Assembly (NCBI GenBank): GCA_025331445.1
Contig: JAIWNE010000004.1
Coordinates: 372,001-436,000, forward strand
Direction: 5' to 3'
Length of the DNA stretch: 64,000 nucleotides
Origin: Blakeslea trispora
Lineage: Eukaryota > Mucoromycota > Mucoromycetes > Mucorales > Choanephoraceae
Shown piece by piece: positions 1-12,083 of the stretch. The translations under genes and the position numbers were made by a program. Below the pieces are notes generated by a model. That model did no database searches and had not been told where the DNA came from. It saw only the letters and a program-made list of their open reading frames with translations. Every line of letters starts with the position of its first letter. Positions within the stretch are counted from its first letter, which is position 1.

Positions 1-1548
1 TAAGCTTTCTGCAAAGGCGATTGGATGAATAGCAAATGATCCCCCATTTGGAAGCTACTGTCAATTTCTTTAGGATACCTAGGATTCAGACATCACAAAT
101 CGCATTTTATATAAAAAGGGTAGGGAGTGATAACAAAATTTAATAAAAATGTAACACAAACAAAAAAAGGGAGAGAGAGATAAGAGAGCTGGGGAAATAG
201 CAGACAAATGACCATTGATCAAACCAATGCTTTCTTTACCAATAAAATCGGGGTTTTTTTATAAAAAAAAGAAAAGTAGAAATGAGTTACAGCGTTCTTT
301 ATTATTGCTTTGGAAGAGTATTTGATAGGAACAAAAGAAAATAACTTGGTTTGTGTATTGTACTTGGTGTGCTTATGTAATCGTGCTATTCGTTTTCTAT
401 TGAAAGAACAAAAAAAGAAACAAGGAGGGAAACTTGAGAGAAAATGCGGTAAAAAAAAAGAGAGAGAAAGAGAAAGAAAAATACCAGTGGTAATCATCAG
501 TTTATTTTTATTTTATTTTCAAAATAAAAGCGAGAAAAGGGATGGCTGTTTGACTATATGAATGTTGAAATAGATTGATTTTTGCCCTTTTTGTTTATAA
601 AGATAGATAAAGAAATGTGATGTATCTTGGGGTTTGGATCAAGTACATGCGTCTTTGTATACCCTGGTTGTATAGTCCACCTCTCCTTTACTGTTTCTCT
701 TGAGTGTAACTCCTATCTTTTCTTTATTATTGCTATTTCGGGCCCCTCTTTTTCATTTCCTTTTTAGTGCAAAAGGCCTTTTTTTTTGTGTCATGCATGA
801 AAACAGATGAGTTCAAATTTGATTTCAGCAAGCAAATTCATAGTGACATGAATACAATGGATTGTAAAAATAAAACGAGAGAGAGAAAAAAAAACACTAT
901 ACGAGAGATAGCAAAACTGTCCCCTCAATTGGTTTTAGGGATGCTTATGAGAGAGTAAGAAAAAAAAAGAAATCCTTTTAATATAAACATGATGTGTGTG
1001 TGTCATGTAATGCACATCCCTCTATCATTCATCATTTTGTGAAACCATTGATTTGACATACATGATGGGGGGAATGCACTTGCTCCTATATTATAGTTTT
1101 TTAGAAAGCTAATTTATTGTACATGCATCACTAAGCTGTCTTTTAGAAAGTCTATTTAACTGTCTATTTTAAGAAGTCATTAGTATCTCGTAAATAAAAG
1201 AATATCATGCTGTCTTATCAGTTATGTGAACCTATTTTTTTTCTTAATGTGATATACCCTATCTAAGGATTCCTAAGATCGCAGTCACCAAAGAGAGATT
1301 GATATTCAGGTGAGAGGAGGCTTCTTTGAATATGCTTAATTCGAAACAAAAAGAAAGAGAATTTTCCCTCAGCAATCAATAAACGATTTAGAGCCAACAG
1401 TTTGGCATATGAGGGATCAACGAAAAAGGGAATACAAACAATTCAATTAAAAGGGAGAAAAGAAAAGAAGAAGGGCAAAGGGGGGGGGGGAGGGGGAGAG
1501 GAAATAGACCTTTTTTTTTTTATTTGATTAAGCTTTTCTTTTTATATT
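1..1548. other. gene-free AT-rich spacer
   Basis: I find no credible gene here. The stretch is low-complexity, with A runs, AGAG runs (around 170-190, 455-480 and 880-895) and a G run at 1480-1490. The few open frames are short and made of K/R/E or F/L strings typical of such tracts. It serves as the 3' side of the minus-strand DUF2009 gene that begins at 4071 and ends at 1549. Confidence 0.6.
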
Positions 1549-4071
1549 CTACCATTCACTTCCATCAAATCCAATAAAGCCCTAAATAAATGTGTTAAAT
1601 TTTACTCCTTCTCCAATGCAGATAAAAAAAAACCTCAAAAAAAAAAATAGGAAAAGAGAAAAATGCCCTCCCCTTCATTTTTTTTGGTACTTACTGTCAT
1701 TAGAAAGATGGGAAAGAATTTCTTCTTTTCAATAGTTGAACACCCTAAACAGCATCATAAGTAACACGCGACTACTTTATAGCTTTCACTTACAATTCCA
1801 AGCAGAAGTCAAACGACCATCTATACAACTGCCTGCATCAAAATAGTTATCACCTCCAGAGCCATCAAAACCATGCGTAAACAAATCGTCTAAACAAACA
1901 TCAGTAAAGGGTCAAATAGATAGGCAATAGAATCACCCTTCCCTCTCTTTTTTTTTTAGGTACTTACATAAAATATCTTTTTTGCATTGTTCAATGCTTC
2001 CATATGTATTCTTTACATAGTCTAAAAGATCTACATCATTTCCAAAAGAATCTAATTTATCTAATGTGCTGACAATAGGTGTCAAAATACGAGCCACTTG
2101 ATTATACTATGATTATTATTACTATTAGTATAGAGAAAGAGAGAGAGCAGAATAAAAAAAACTTACTTTATCAATAAACATGAATGAGTTGGGTACGTTT
2201 TTATCGCCCAAATGGACAACACTACTGCCCACCCATGAACCACATTTCTTGTGCACTCTATTAAGGATTTTATGAATTGCCTTTGACACATGAGGGCAAG
2301 GCTGAATACGTTGCAAGCCTTGGCCTGTGTTCGTCAGTCGATAGGCGCTAGGTGAAATCAAATCTTCATCTGCCATACTCCAAAGCATAAACATTTCATT
2401 CATAATTTCACGCCATAGAGTCAAAGACTGATGAACATAAGTATATTGTGCCGAGTGAGAATGTGTTAATCGATGACCATTTCGACCGTTTTGAATAGCT
2501 AAAGAATAGCCATGATCATGTTTATGAGGTGTAAAATATTTAGACAAATATTTCAACATTTTGTCACAAGGATCTCTGGTATTTTTGTGTGTAAATAAGG
2601 ACGTCGAAAGAGTATGCCATAATTATTATTGTTTTACCTGTTTGCCATAAGAAATGCATTGTTGTCTGACATGGACAGTAAGCAGCGTTCAATCTCTTCT
2701 TGACTAATTCTCTCATTCGCATACTTTTCACAAATAGAACGAATCGCCGTTTGCTTGCGTTGTACTTCAGCATCAATTTGGTCTCTTGTTTTGAAATCAG
2801 GGGAAATTTCTCGAGTAGCCAACACAATACTATCATCGTGCAATACATCAATGCTTTCACGACTCTTTAAGAAATCATAGACTGTCTTGATTGGCATGAC
2901 ACACGAAAATCCAAGATAATCTGTGACTTCGGGAATGACAGAATCCTAAGAAAAAAGTTACATGTCAATTTTTTTGAAAAAATTTGGATTAAGGCCACCA
3001 AGATCTGTCTTACCATCAACATATGCATCAATTTACCATAGGTAGATCGCATCTTTTCTGGGTTCATAATCTTGTGTCTTAAAAGGGGTTGGTCACATAC
3101 AAAATCTGGAATTTACTTTTTTTCTTTTTTTTTTTTACCTTCTTCCTACTTCAAAAATGCGTTGAAAAATAGCCTCATTCTCGCGTACTGTTCTACTGGC
3201 AAACAACTGTGCGCCTGTTTTATAGTCGCCAGCAACTAATAGGCCAGAAAGAATAGCACATAAATCTTTGATCTGTCCAACAATTCGCTTGGCCTTGTTT
3301 GAATAAGAAATAATATCAATCTTGTCTGTGTATTCAGATACATTCAATGCTGCCTCTAGTCTAGAAAAAGAAGAAGAAGAAGGGAGTTGAGTGATAATTA
3401 CCAAGTAGGTCTTATCCGTATTCTTTACAATCGCAAATATTGTCGTTCTTCTGAATCAAGTCGCAAGGGTACTGTTTTTGATCTTTTTCATTGCATTTTT
3501 TTTAAGAAATAAGTAAATATGCCTACTTCGATTTTACATAGCTTCACTTTACCTCTTTGTCATGTAATCTCCAAAAGTAGGACCATTGCTATTGATGATT
3601 GTACCGTCCATTTCCATCAATGCTTGCTTCATGACTGTATCATCATTTTGCTTTTCTGGCTAACATCAAATATGAGTACCACGGATGATCATTATGAGTC
3701 AAATAAGAATTTACTTTTTCAATATCAGTAAAGTCTGATTGAGTTGTCACGTTGGTAGCATGGTCACTTCCATTTGTATAATGCGAATTTAATTTTTTGG
3801 CTGTATGCAACTTTCGATTGCCAGTACGGTGAAGCATACCTATAAACCGAAAAAAAAATTATTGAGATATCTCGGTAAACGGAATATGGACATGCTTACC
3901 ATGACACACTTCACAAAAATCTTCGTCACATTGCTCACAAAAGATAGATGCCTGTTGACGATTAGCAAATACAATCTTTGAAAGTCGAGACATGTCACTG
4001 CTTACTTCCTGGTCGTTACACTCTACACAAAACATAGTTTTGTTACTATCTGATGCTATCATGCTCTCCAT
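1549..4071 (-). CDS. DUF2009 / UPF0652 family protein with N-terminal B-box-like zinc finger
   Basis: The product belongs to the DUF2009 (UPF0652) family, found in fungi, plants and protists; its biochemical role is unknown. I splice about twelve exons. Exon 1 (4071-3900) starts at MESMIAS and carries paired CxxC, CxxC and CxxCH motifs, a B-box-like zinc finger. Further exons lie at 3839-3715, 3659-3553, 3482-3429 and 3360-3139, then around 3078-3016, 2940-2640 and 2575-2165, plus short 3' exons ending in TAG at 1549-1551. Family signatures include YLRLLEAALNVSEYTD, IMNPEKMRSTYGKLM, HRLTHSHSAQYTYV, SLTLWREIMN, GWVGSSVVHLGD-like GSWVGSSVVHLGD, and a C-terminal DGRLTSAWNWC...LMTGFIGFDG. The chosen start is the first ATG in frame with the zinc finger; the same frame stays open upstream to 4233, so a longer start is possible but that stretch looks like leader. 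The 3' exons are very small. Confidence 0.85.
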
Positions 4072-4674
4072 GACTCTAATAGAAAGGAAGGTATTTTTTC
4101 TTTCTTTTTTTTTCGCCCATTTAAAATTTTTTTTATACGATTTTGAATGATAAACGAAACACCCCAATCGGGCTACACAACTTGGATAAATAAAATAGTG
4201 CCTGGAACAGATCGAAATGAAAAGCAAAGCCAATAAACTCCTTCAGTCATTTTACATCTTGTTTTGAATAAGCTCAAAAAAAAGAGATCAAGAAAAAAAA
4301 AAGACAAATCTCCAATCTTTCGTTCAACAAACAGTTGACATGACATTGGTTGCTATGCTACAAAGTTTTGTGTCACTTCAATGTAAATTTTTAACATTGC
4401 TTATACTTCTCAAGGTTAGGCTTATTTTTTGAGTATACTTTAGTGACATGTATGATAAAGTTTGGCTTAACTCCTTTGAGCTCTGCAAACATGAATATAC
4501 AACTGTTTGATGAGTATCTCTTGAGAAAAATAATGGCAAGTTTTATAGGCTTAATTCGATTTGAGAGAAGACAATTACTTTTCTCTTAAATGACAATAGT
4601 TTGGTATGTGTGTTATGTTAAAAGATAGTTGTGAAGAAAAAGGCATACACAAGAGAAAATGGCAAACAGATTGA
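4072..4674. other. spacer between DUF2009 and Ku80 genes
   Basis: About 600 bases lie between the 5' end of the DUF2009 gene and the 3' end of the Ku80 gene, both on the minus strand. The stretch is AT-rich with A/T tracts, and no coding signal was found. It should hold the Ku80 terminator region and the DUF2009 promoter. Confidence 0.5.
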
Positions 4675-7474
4675 TTAAAACATATCTTCCTACAATCAAA
4701 ACAAACAAAAAAAAGAATATGTTAGAACAAGATACAATCAAGTTTTGTTAAGCTTACCAATTCATCTGCATCAAAATGAACAGGTTGATCTTCCACTGGT
4801 TTCTCGCTCGCAACAGCATCTTCTTGTTCGTTCCAGAACCGCTCTGCTACATCTGGTGTCATATGAGCATTATCAGTATCATTACACTCTTGATTGGTAA
4901 TTAAACCCAAGCGTTCTGATTTAAGCATTTCCCAAAACTGTCGACGAGGCGATGAAGTGTTGTCCAACTGGCACCAGGCCTTCAAGTCTTGAGCATGCCT
5001 ATTATAAACCATGGCTGCATCTTCCTGTTTATCACAGTTAGATACTAGGTATTGTTCTTTTTTTTTTCTCACTATCTTACTTTTTTGCAAACTTCACGAA
5101 GTGCCTTTAAACATTGAATGGCCTTTCCATAATTCTGGTTACCAAATGAAATCTCAAGTAATTTCATAATAACCTCAACTAGCTGCTTTGTTGCAATATC
5201 AACCATGTCCGTAGCAGAAGGTTGATTGACCAAAGCAAGAAAGTCATCTACAGGCGTAATCATGCCTACTTGATCGACTTGTTGACTAAAGAGAGAAGTC
5301 TGAGGAATGGCAGGCTGAACAGAGTCTGTTGCATTTTGACCTTGATGACTGGCTTTGACAGATTCAAGAATATCTTGGATATCGGCAATTTGAGCAGCTT
5401 CTTCAGTTTCTTCCATGTCATCAAATCGTCTCTTCTTTTTCTTTGTCTTTTCAGCAACTAAATTATATAAAAAAAAACGATTAGTTAAAGAAAAGACAGG
5501 CTTTCTAAAATTCTTACCTTTCTTCACCTTGTAGTATTCAGTCAATTGTTTGCCAATGTCACCTACTTTCTCTTCTAATTCAGGTGCTACTTTAAATTGC
5601 TTCATATGACTCGGCTTAATGCTTGGTATAGGTGCATCTGGATCTAATGCTTTTGTCTTGATGGTCTTGTTAAACCGCCAATAGATGGGATTAAAATTAT
5701 CCTCAGGTTGTAAATAGTCCTTTCTGAAGAAAACCCCCCACCAATCCAGTATATAAGTCTGCTTGTCTTTTTTTTTTCTTTTTTTTTGCTTACCCTAATT
5801 GATCCAGATTCATCGCATCCACTAAAGAATGCATCATTTGTTCACCCTTCATATCATTTTGGTCTACATCTTTGATTGTGTTAAACTTATAATCTCGGAT
5901 ATCTTCAGCATAGGGAACCTTATTTTTTAGGAATCAAAATAAAATACAAATTAGTTTTGAAATGGCTGATTAATGTCTTTGTATACATACATCAAAAAAC
6001 TGTAACAAAAGAGTGTCTGGCTTATCTTCTGAGCCTATGATGAGTTCAGGCATAAGGATGCCAATCCTTGGTGCAGAATCATCTCTATAGACATAGCGAA
6101 CAAGAGCCAGACAATCCTTTTCGTAAAGAGCATAGGCTAAAGCAGTCAAACCTCGGTTACTTTCTATAGGATGATTTGTGCCAGATGTAATGATATGTGC
6201 GTTGGAATAAAGATAGTGACGAGGAAAGGTAGCAGCTGGAATAAATCCAAGAATCGACATGTCTTTATTCGATCTGTATTTGTGAAACTCCAATTCTTCT
6301 TCGGCAATCTTAACTACTGTTTTGCCTAGTTTAAAGGCCTTTTCTAGTTCATCTTTGCTGATCTCTTTTTGTTTTGCTATAATTGATTCCATGTCTTCGT
6401 CCTCTTCATTGGGCATATCTATTGTATAGGCAGATTCTTTCTCTACTTCACCTTTAGAGTCCGCACTTAATGCAGAAGCCCGTGAACTTGAGGCAGGCTT
6501 AAGTTCCTTTGTACGCAAATACATGTTGATACTCAGAGACAAACTGCTATCGCTATGATGAGCATTGCCTAAGCGAAGAAAACCTCGGTAGGTTGGCGTT
6601 GGTCGAACTTCTTTGGCATAATCTTCTTGTGTCATCTCGTAAGCTTCCTGCAAGCTGATGATTTCACTTTCAGTTAACTTATCAACCAGAGAATGCCACT
6701 GATCGTAGTTTGACTTGATTGTCTCGGGACAATCGAAGGTCGAATAAAGTGCATAGTCAGAACCACTACAGAAAATCAATCAGCATTGATATATAAAAAC
6801 TGAACATGCTCTGTATTGATTACATCAAAGTCAGCCGAATGTCGCTTTCGTTCATCTTCTCCACTACATAGTCCGAATCCAACCAATCTATAGACTGCTT
6901 AGTATCAGTGAAAATCGTAATTCGTTTTTCATATTTCAAGTGTCGGCAATGTAATATAATCATCTGAATGGCTACAATCACAGCATCAAGCACTTTCAAG
7001 AAAAAAAATGGTCAATGAATAGAAATTGTTTCATTGTCGAGTGATTTTACCATCTACTTGTGTATCAAGAGACGCTTTTACTTGCTTCAATGTTCTCAAT
7101 AGATTCAAGCTTGGTGTTGATATAGGACACAAAGCAGTTACATGCTGATACTGATCCGGTGTTTCATCAGACAATATATTGCTAGTCTCTAGAAAAAGAC
7201 AACAAAGAAAGATGGATAAGTAACTCATACCTAGAATGGCATATGTTATGTATTTACCTGGTGTGCCTGCCAAAAGAACAGAGACCATATCTGTCTTTCT
7301 TCCACTAAGCACCTAATCATAATTTATCTTCCATTATTATGCTGATGAAACTCGATAGAATGACTGTACTTTTTCTTCAAGGTTTTCAATCAAGACCTCA
7401 AGCGCAGTTGGGAGGTCTCCAGACATAGAACATGATGTATTGACAATATAACAAGTAGCCCTTTTTTGTGCCAT
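4675..7474 (-). CDS. KU80: Ku80 subunit of the Ku DNA end-binding heterodimer (NHEJ)
   Basis: Ku80 pairs with Ku70 to bind DNA double-strand ends in the nucleus for non-homologous end joining and telomere protection. I splice about nine exons. The start MAQKRATCYIVNTS at 7474 opens the von Willebrand A-like domain, followed by GRKTDMVSVLLAGTPETSN. The largest exon (about 6766-5977) covers the end of the vWA domain and the beta-barrel core (GFIPAATFPRHYLYSNAH, GLTALAYALYEKDCLALVR). Later exons give the VPYAEDIRDYKF and MMHSLVDAMNLD pieces and an acidic and basic linker. The last exons encode a helical C-terminal domain (RRQFWEMLKSERLGLIT) and a short acidic tail ending DADELEDMF, then TAA at 4675-4677. 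That C-terminal domain and acidic or hydrophobic tail are typical of animal Ku80, where the tail recruits DNA-PKcs, and are absent from budding-yeast Ku80. The first donor (GTTTCA) is non-canonical. Confidence 0.9.
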
Positions 7475-7819
7475 TGTTGCTAATGAAGACAAACAATTAA
7501 AAAAAAACAAAGAAAGGGAGAAACGCGCCTTGCACAAAATGATCAAAGCTGAGCTTTAATCCAACCTACGTGTTTTTTTTTGTTATAAGGGGAAAAACTA
7601 CAAAAACGCATGAAATGACAATCCAAAAAAGACAGTTGCTTATATTTGTTTTTCTCTTTAATTTCTTTCTTTTTTTTTATTTTTTTGTTTTACAAATATA
7701 TTACTATTGCTCTAAATCATTACTATACATTTTTGTTATTTCCATTTTTTTAAGCTTCGAGAAAAAAAAAAAAGAAGAAGGAAAAGAGAGAGCGAGAAAG
7801 TAAATCATACAAAAAAAAA
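7475..7819. other. spacer between Ku80 and mL58
   Basis: A 345-base T/A-rich stretch with long T and A runs and no coding signal. It contains the Ku80 promoter and the mL58 terminator, since both genes read leftwards. Confidence 0.5.
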
Positions 7820-8245
7820 TTACCAAAGAGCTCTTCTCTTTTGTCTTTGCTCGGTAATCAATTGACGCCTGTAACCATGGTTGGCTTGTTCCTGAACGAC
7901 AGGTGTTTCTTTAAGTGGTGCGACCATACCGACAAATAACTCGGAACAGTTGTACTTCTTTGCTAATTTAGATCTTGTCCATGTGGTAGGATCCGATTCC
8001 CTCAGTTGACGCAACTCGCTAATTTGTGAATCTGTCAACTTGGACTTGGGTGCAGTTTTGCGCAAAAGTGGAGCTGTTTGAGACTGAATGCTGGGATGAA
8101 CAACAGGTTGACGCTCAATAAAGATAGAGCCGTCAGAAAGTGTGGTATATTCGACAGGTACACTGGACTTGTACTTGAGGTTGGTTGTCTTACTCTTGGT
8201 TGCATATGTACGAATGCTGGTGAAAAGTTGGCGTGAGCTATTCAT
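7820..8245 (-). CDS. MRPL20: mitochondrial large-subunit ribosomal protein mL58 (yeast Mrpl20 family)
   Basis: A single-exon gene for a protein of 141 residues, matching the fungal mitochondrial ribosomal protein L20 family (mL58). The first 20 or so residues (MNSSRQLFTSIRTYATKSK) are basic and hydroxylated with no acidic residue, as expected for a mitochondrial presequence. The family core is LTDSQISELRQLRESDPTTW followed by TRSKLAKKYNCSELFVGMVAP, and the C terminus is rich in Arg and Gln. The frame is open 26 codons further upstream, but that part is K-rich leader, so I choose the ATG at 8245. Translation is presumed cytosolic with import into mitochondria. Confidence 0.88.
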   Translation of the reverse strand: MNSSRQLFTSIRTYATKSKTTNLKYKSSVPVEYTTLSDGSIFIERQPVVHPSIQSQTAPLLRKTAPKSKLTDSQISELRQLRESDPTTWTRSKLAKKYNCSELFVGMVAPLKETPVVQEQANHGYRRQLITEQRQKRRALW

Positions 8246-8789
8246 TTTTTCTTTCTCTTTTTTTTTCGTATAAAAAAAAATAAAGACTGGAACAAGGGTT
8301 GACGCCGCAAAGCTGGAAATCAAAAAATAATAAGGAAGAAAAGAAACTTGTGTATTTGGCTCAAACCAAACACCTGTGACTGTGGATTCTCAATTGGGGG
8401 CTTATGGAGGGCAGTAAAGTTAATATCGAAAGCTATACTTCTAGTGATATGCTAAGTGCCAAGCTCATGGTTAACTTTACTTTTTCATAAATATAACATA
8501 ATTGTACTTGTATATTCAGTAGCTAGAAGCTATTAGAACCTTATGGAGAACACCAAGATAGAAGAGCATGTTAGTTCGTGTTAATGATGTCTAGAACAGT
8601 AGCTGGTCCTTTTTTTTACCAGTCTTCATCCGCTGATCTTGCCCCTTTAGCTCTATAACTCATTAAACTCTCTACTTGTCTAAAATTTCTTTTTCATTTT
8701 CCAACTTTCAGCAAATGCTTTTGTAATGAACTCCACCTCTCCTATTCTTTTAGTACTTTCTCAATCTCTTTTATAAGAACAGCTCCCTT
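8246..8789. other. spacer upstream of mL58, left flank of the MULE element
   Basis: AT-rich sequence with no coding signal. It holds the presumed mL58 promoter next to 8245 and runs up to the left terminal inverted repeat of the transposon at 8790. Confidence 0.5.
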
Positions 8790-8888
8790 AGGGACCGCCA
8801 GTCTCACAAATTCATTCTATATTTGGACATAGCAATGCGCCGGTAGAATTGTTGTTATACTAATTGACTAGTATGGATTTGAGCGTTT
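8790..8888 (+). repeat. left terminal inverted repeat of the MULE
   Basis: It pairs with 12084-12221 in opposite orientation over nearly its whole length, with only scattered mismatches and two gaps. The last codons and the stop of the broken transposase frame (ending near 8855) lie inside this repeat. Confidence 0.8.
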
Positions 8889-9645
8889 AAAAATACCACA
8901 GCATGGTCTTTTGGAAGTGTAAAATGTCTCGCAATCTTCTTTCTGCCTATAGCTCGAACTTCAGCTGCTAAAGGCAGATCCATTTCAAGATGCCATACTT
9001 TTTCGTCTTTAGCAATAATGAGTTCGGCTAACATTGCTTCAATTGAATCTGTGAGCAATTTTATTTTCTTGTAGTCATTTTCACAAGATCGAAAAGCGTT
9101 TACTGTAGCTAATCTCTTGCCTTCGTGAAATTCAACGTAGCTTTTCATCTTTGTCGGTCTCTTGGCATGACTCTTAAACTTTTCAGCATCAGTTTTGTCC
9201 TTGAACACAGCAAAGTTACAGTTTTCGTCCAAGCTGTTGAGTAGGTGCCAAATACATAACAATCTCTTGTTTTCTCTTGAAGAGTTTCAAAAGAGCCTTG
9301 CACTTGTTAGTTACAAACACAGTACTATCAGGAACCACTTTGCAAGGCGTTTTGCAGACTATTTAACAGCCATTTATAAATTTCTCCTTTCTCATTCGAG
9401 GTTCATGCAAAAATATCTGAGAAAGTAATGTAAGTCAAACCTCCAATATTACCAACACCAAAAGCACAAATGAATGGCATCTTCAAATTGTTTGTGTCAT
9501 AATTAGCATCAATGATGATTACTTTATTAAATCTCATAGCATTTTCGACCGTGTGATTATTAGTGGAAAATACACCAGTAAGAAAGCCAGCAGCATTGAG
9601 AGTGTAGTTGGCCTTATAACTTTTACTTTTAATTTGCTCAATCAA
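8855..9645 (-). pseudogene. MULE transposase catalytic region, frameshifted
   Basis: Read leftwards, the upstream part (9645-9403) gives NKVIIIDANYDTNNLKMPFI followed by a short GVGN stretch, matching the first catalytic Asp region of MULE transposases (D-x-T/N-Y-x-T-N). The next part, in shifting frames between about 9400 and 9260, gives YKWLLNSLQNAL, VPDSTVFVTNKCKALLKL and CIWHLLNSL, the W, second Asp/Asn and C-x-WH blocks of the same domain. The downstream part (9262-8855) is an open 135-codon frame. Stops around 9340 and frame changes show the gene is dead. In the second catalytic block, the family's usual TD reads as TN here. Confidence 0.7.
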
Positions 9646-9649
9646 ATCA

Positions 9650-11385
9650 GTTGCTGCTTTTTTAATAAGACAAGCTATAATGTCTCTTTAGTTTGGCTTC
9701 ATGGCAACTATCGTTCATATCGCTTATTGGATGTTTGTTGAATTTGGCACCTTTGCTAAAAGATTCTTAATTGTTCATCAATATGGTTTATTTGATAGGT
9801 ACTATATTCTTTTACTGGTCAAACACAATCAGTGGTACTATCTTGGCTATCCAGAGCAATTGCGTTGTTTTTATGAAACTCTTAATTATCTACACTCGAT
9901 CTTCATCCGGTTTGACTGCATTCCCAACAGTGCCCATATGCAAAGTCATTCGCTTGCGATCTCGGCATTTATGGACACTGATGTCGAGGTCCTGACTGGT
10001 TCTTTTCCAACACTGTAACTAGAAGAGAAAATAAAGACCTTTTTAGTTTTGGTTCTATGCATAATGCTTCAAGTCATAACACGGATCATATTGGTGTTTT
10101 TTTTTTCTTTTCAGAATATAGCCAGCTTTGACTGTTTAACCACTCACTGTAAGAAAACAAGTCTAAGAAAGAGATTAACCTTGGTGGTGTGACAACCTCC
10201 ATCTTAAACAAGCGTGACAACTTCAACCAAATTAAACCTCCCGGTAGTTCCCTTTTGAAAACAAAAGAGTTTGTGATGCTCATATAATAGAATAAGAGAG
10301 CAGGTTAGGAGCCTTTCAAATTCTTGGGCATAAAAAAAACAGAACCTGAAGCGGAGTCTATGCGCACTGACCAACGTCTTGAAGTGGTTGGACAAGTATC
10401 ACTATAATCCATGCTTTTTTTTTAAAAAGGAGTTTATTTATTGAAGTAAAGTAAATGTCAAGGAAATCTGCATCCTTTCTTTGTAGCTCTTTACTCTTTC
10501 TTACTTTTCTTGCTTCTTCTTACTTTTTTCCTACAAAATAATAAGGAGAAATCAAAAAGCACAAGGGGGTGGGAAAGCACGAAAAAGCAAGTCCCATCAA
10601 GGACTGCTAGAAAAATTTAGCAGTCAAAATAACATGTGATTTGGTCTTGTCAAAAAAGATATAAAAAGGGACCTTTTCCCTCTTGTTTTCTGTTTCTTTA
10701 TCCTAACTCTGATTATAGTACGTTTGGGACTGGGCAGCTCTCTAGCTGTGATAGTAACGCGGACTGATGAGTCGAGCTCTGCCAAGTTTCTAATGATCGG
10801 CTTCATTGCCGTGAAGGAATTTCGCTTGAGTATGTTTGTTCATTGTTGGGCAGCTGCATACACCTGATCTCTTAAAAATGGTTATGTATCGTCTTTGGCG
10901 ACGCACTTAGTTTCCTTCCCGTGAAGCGCTAAGTATGCAAGTTAACCGGAGGATGACGATGATTGTTATTGCACTCCCTTTGAACAGGGATCCGCCTCAT
11001 GATCATTGCTGTATGGTAGCGCTGCACGGGACAGCATGCCATACTCAATGTGAGCCGGCGTATTATATATTGCCTTCTTTTCCTTCCTTCTTGGGAGGTT
11101 TTGGCACTGACTTCGGTTGGTGTGTATACTTAATGAAAATGAAAATTATTATAGTCTAAGGGGAGAAAAAAAAAGGGAATACACTGCTGTTTTTTTTTCA
11201 TTAAAGACATTGGCATATAAATACCAGCCAAATTCAACACATTCCTCTACTATGCCTAATTGCATGTTTGAAATCAAGTGGGAAAAACTCGACTCAAGCA
11301 ACAAGTTGTGTTTGTTGATTTAAGGATTTAGATTCTTTGCCAAAAACCTTGAGATTTGTCGACTGAAAGAAGAAATAAGGCAATG
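9650..11385. other. unexplained interior of the MULE
   Basis: About 1.7 kb between the two transposase parts. It has no recognisable protein in either direction; the longest frame (9701-10018, plus) is not family-like. A sub-block at about 10700-11080 is visibly richer in G+C than its surroundings and contains a loosely repeated unit (GGGCAGCT ... CCGTGAAG ... GTATG, copies starting near 10733 and 10847). Confidence 0.4.
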
Positions 11386-11561
11386 TTCAATAATAGAAAT
11401 CATGCTTTTGCTGTGTCACCCAAATGAACGTAGTCAACAGATTGATTTTTTTTTCTGTTCTTTCTTGATTTTGAAAGTCTTGCGTATGTATTCTCAGCAC
11501 TTGAAAGCAAAGATATGCAAAAAAACCCATTATTAGCTGTTTTATGCAATGCTGAGTAGTT

Positions 11562-11825
11562 TCAAGAGTAAAAATGGTTGTGCTTGTATGCATTCTTATT
11601 CTTTGGCCATACAAGATCTGATCCTTTATTCTTTTTCATTTGAAAAGTCAATTTGTAAGGACAATCAAACTTACAGCTTAATCTGATTCTCTGCTTATCA
11701 ATTGGATTGGTTCCTTTTACGCTACAATACCATTCATCTTTCTTGCAAATTAAGACTGATCTATTCTTTTCTGATTGATGAGTTGTCAATATAAAGTCGA
11801 TTTTTGTAGCATGTTCAATGAACAA
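11562..11825 (-). pseudogene. FAR1/GCM1-type zinc-binding DNA-binding domain of the MULE
   Basis: The open frame of 87 codons carries EWYCSVKG, LSCKFDCPYKLTF and KHNHFYS, the C...C...HNH pattern of the FAR1/WRKY-GCM1 zinc-binding domain that usually sits at the N terminus of MULE transposases. It is in the right order and strand relative to the catalytic fragments at 9645-8855. Beyond the HNH motif the frame stops at once, and only weak similarity continues to about 11385, so this is a relic. Start near 11825. Confidence 0.6.
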
Positions 11826-12083
11826 TGTTCTGATGGTGCTTTTTGATAGGCTTTATAGGGATGACTGGAAGAGAAGAAGGTACCTATTGAAGATTCTGAT
11901 TCACATGATAGAGTTTTTAAGCTGTTTTTGTTTACTTTATGTACAACAAGAAATGCTCTATACAACAGACCTTGACAGAAAAAAACTTTGAGAGAAATGG
12001 TTGCCCCTTATCTAAATGATCAAAAATTGCGTACTATTACCGCTATCTCCTCTGTAGCATACATACTAACGTCATAGTATCTT

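Noticed and set aside
219..561. ORFs on both strands in the first 600 bases
   Set aside because: Products are strings of F/S/L or K/R/E from A/T tracts, with no domain or intron structure.
9553..10018. Plus-strand ORFs inside the MULE (up to 105 codons)
   Set aside because: They lie opposite or between transposase fragments, have no family resemblance and no promoter context.
10760..10800. Hammerhead-ribozyme-like CTGATGA at 10773
   Set aside because: No GAAA partner or stem II of the required form follows, so the core is incomplete.
10960..11000. tRNA T-arm-like hairpin (CCCTGTTCAAAGGG on the minus strand)
   Set aside because: The loop is six bases and no other tRNA arms are present.
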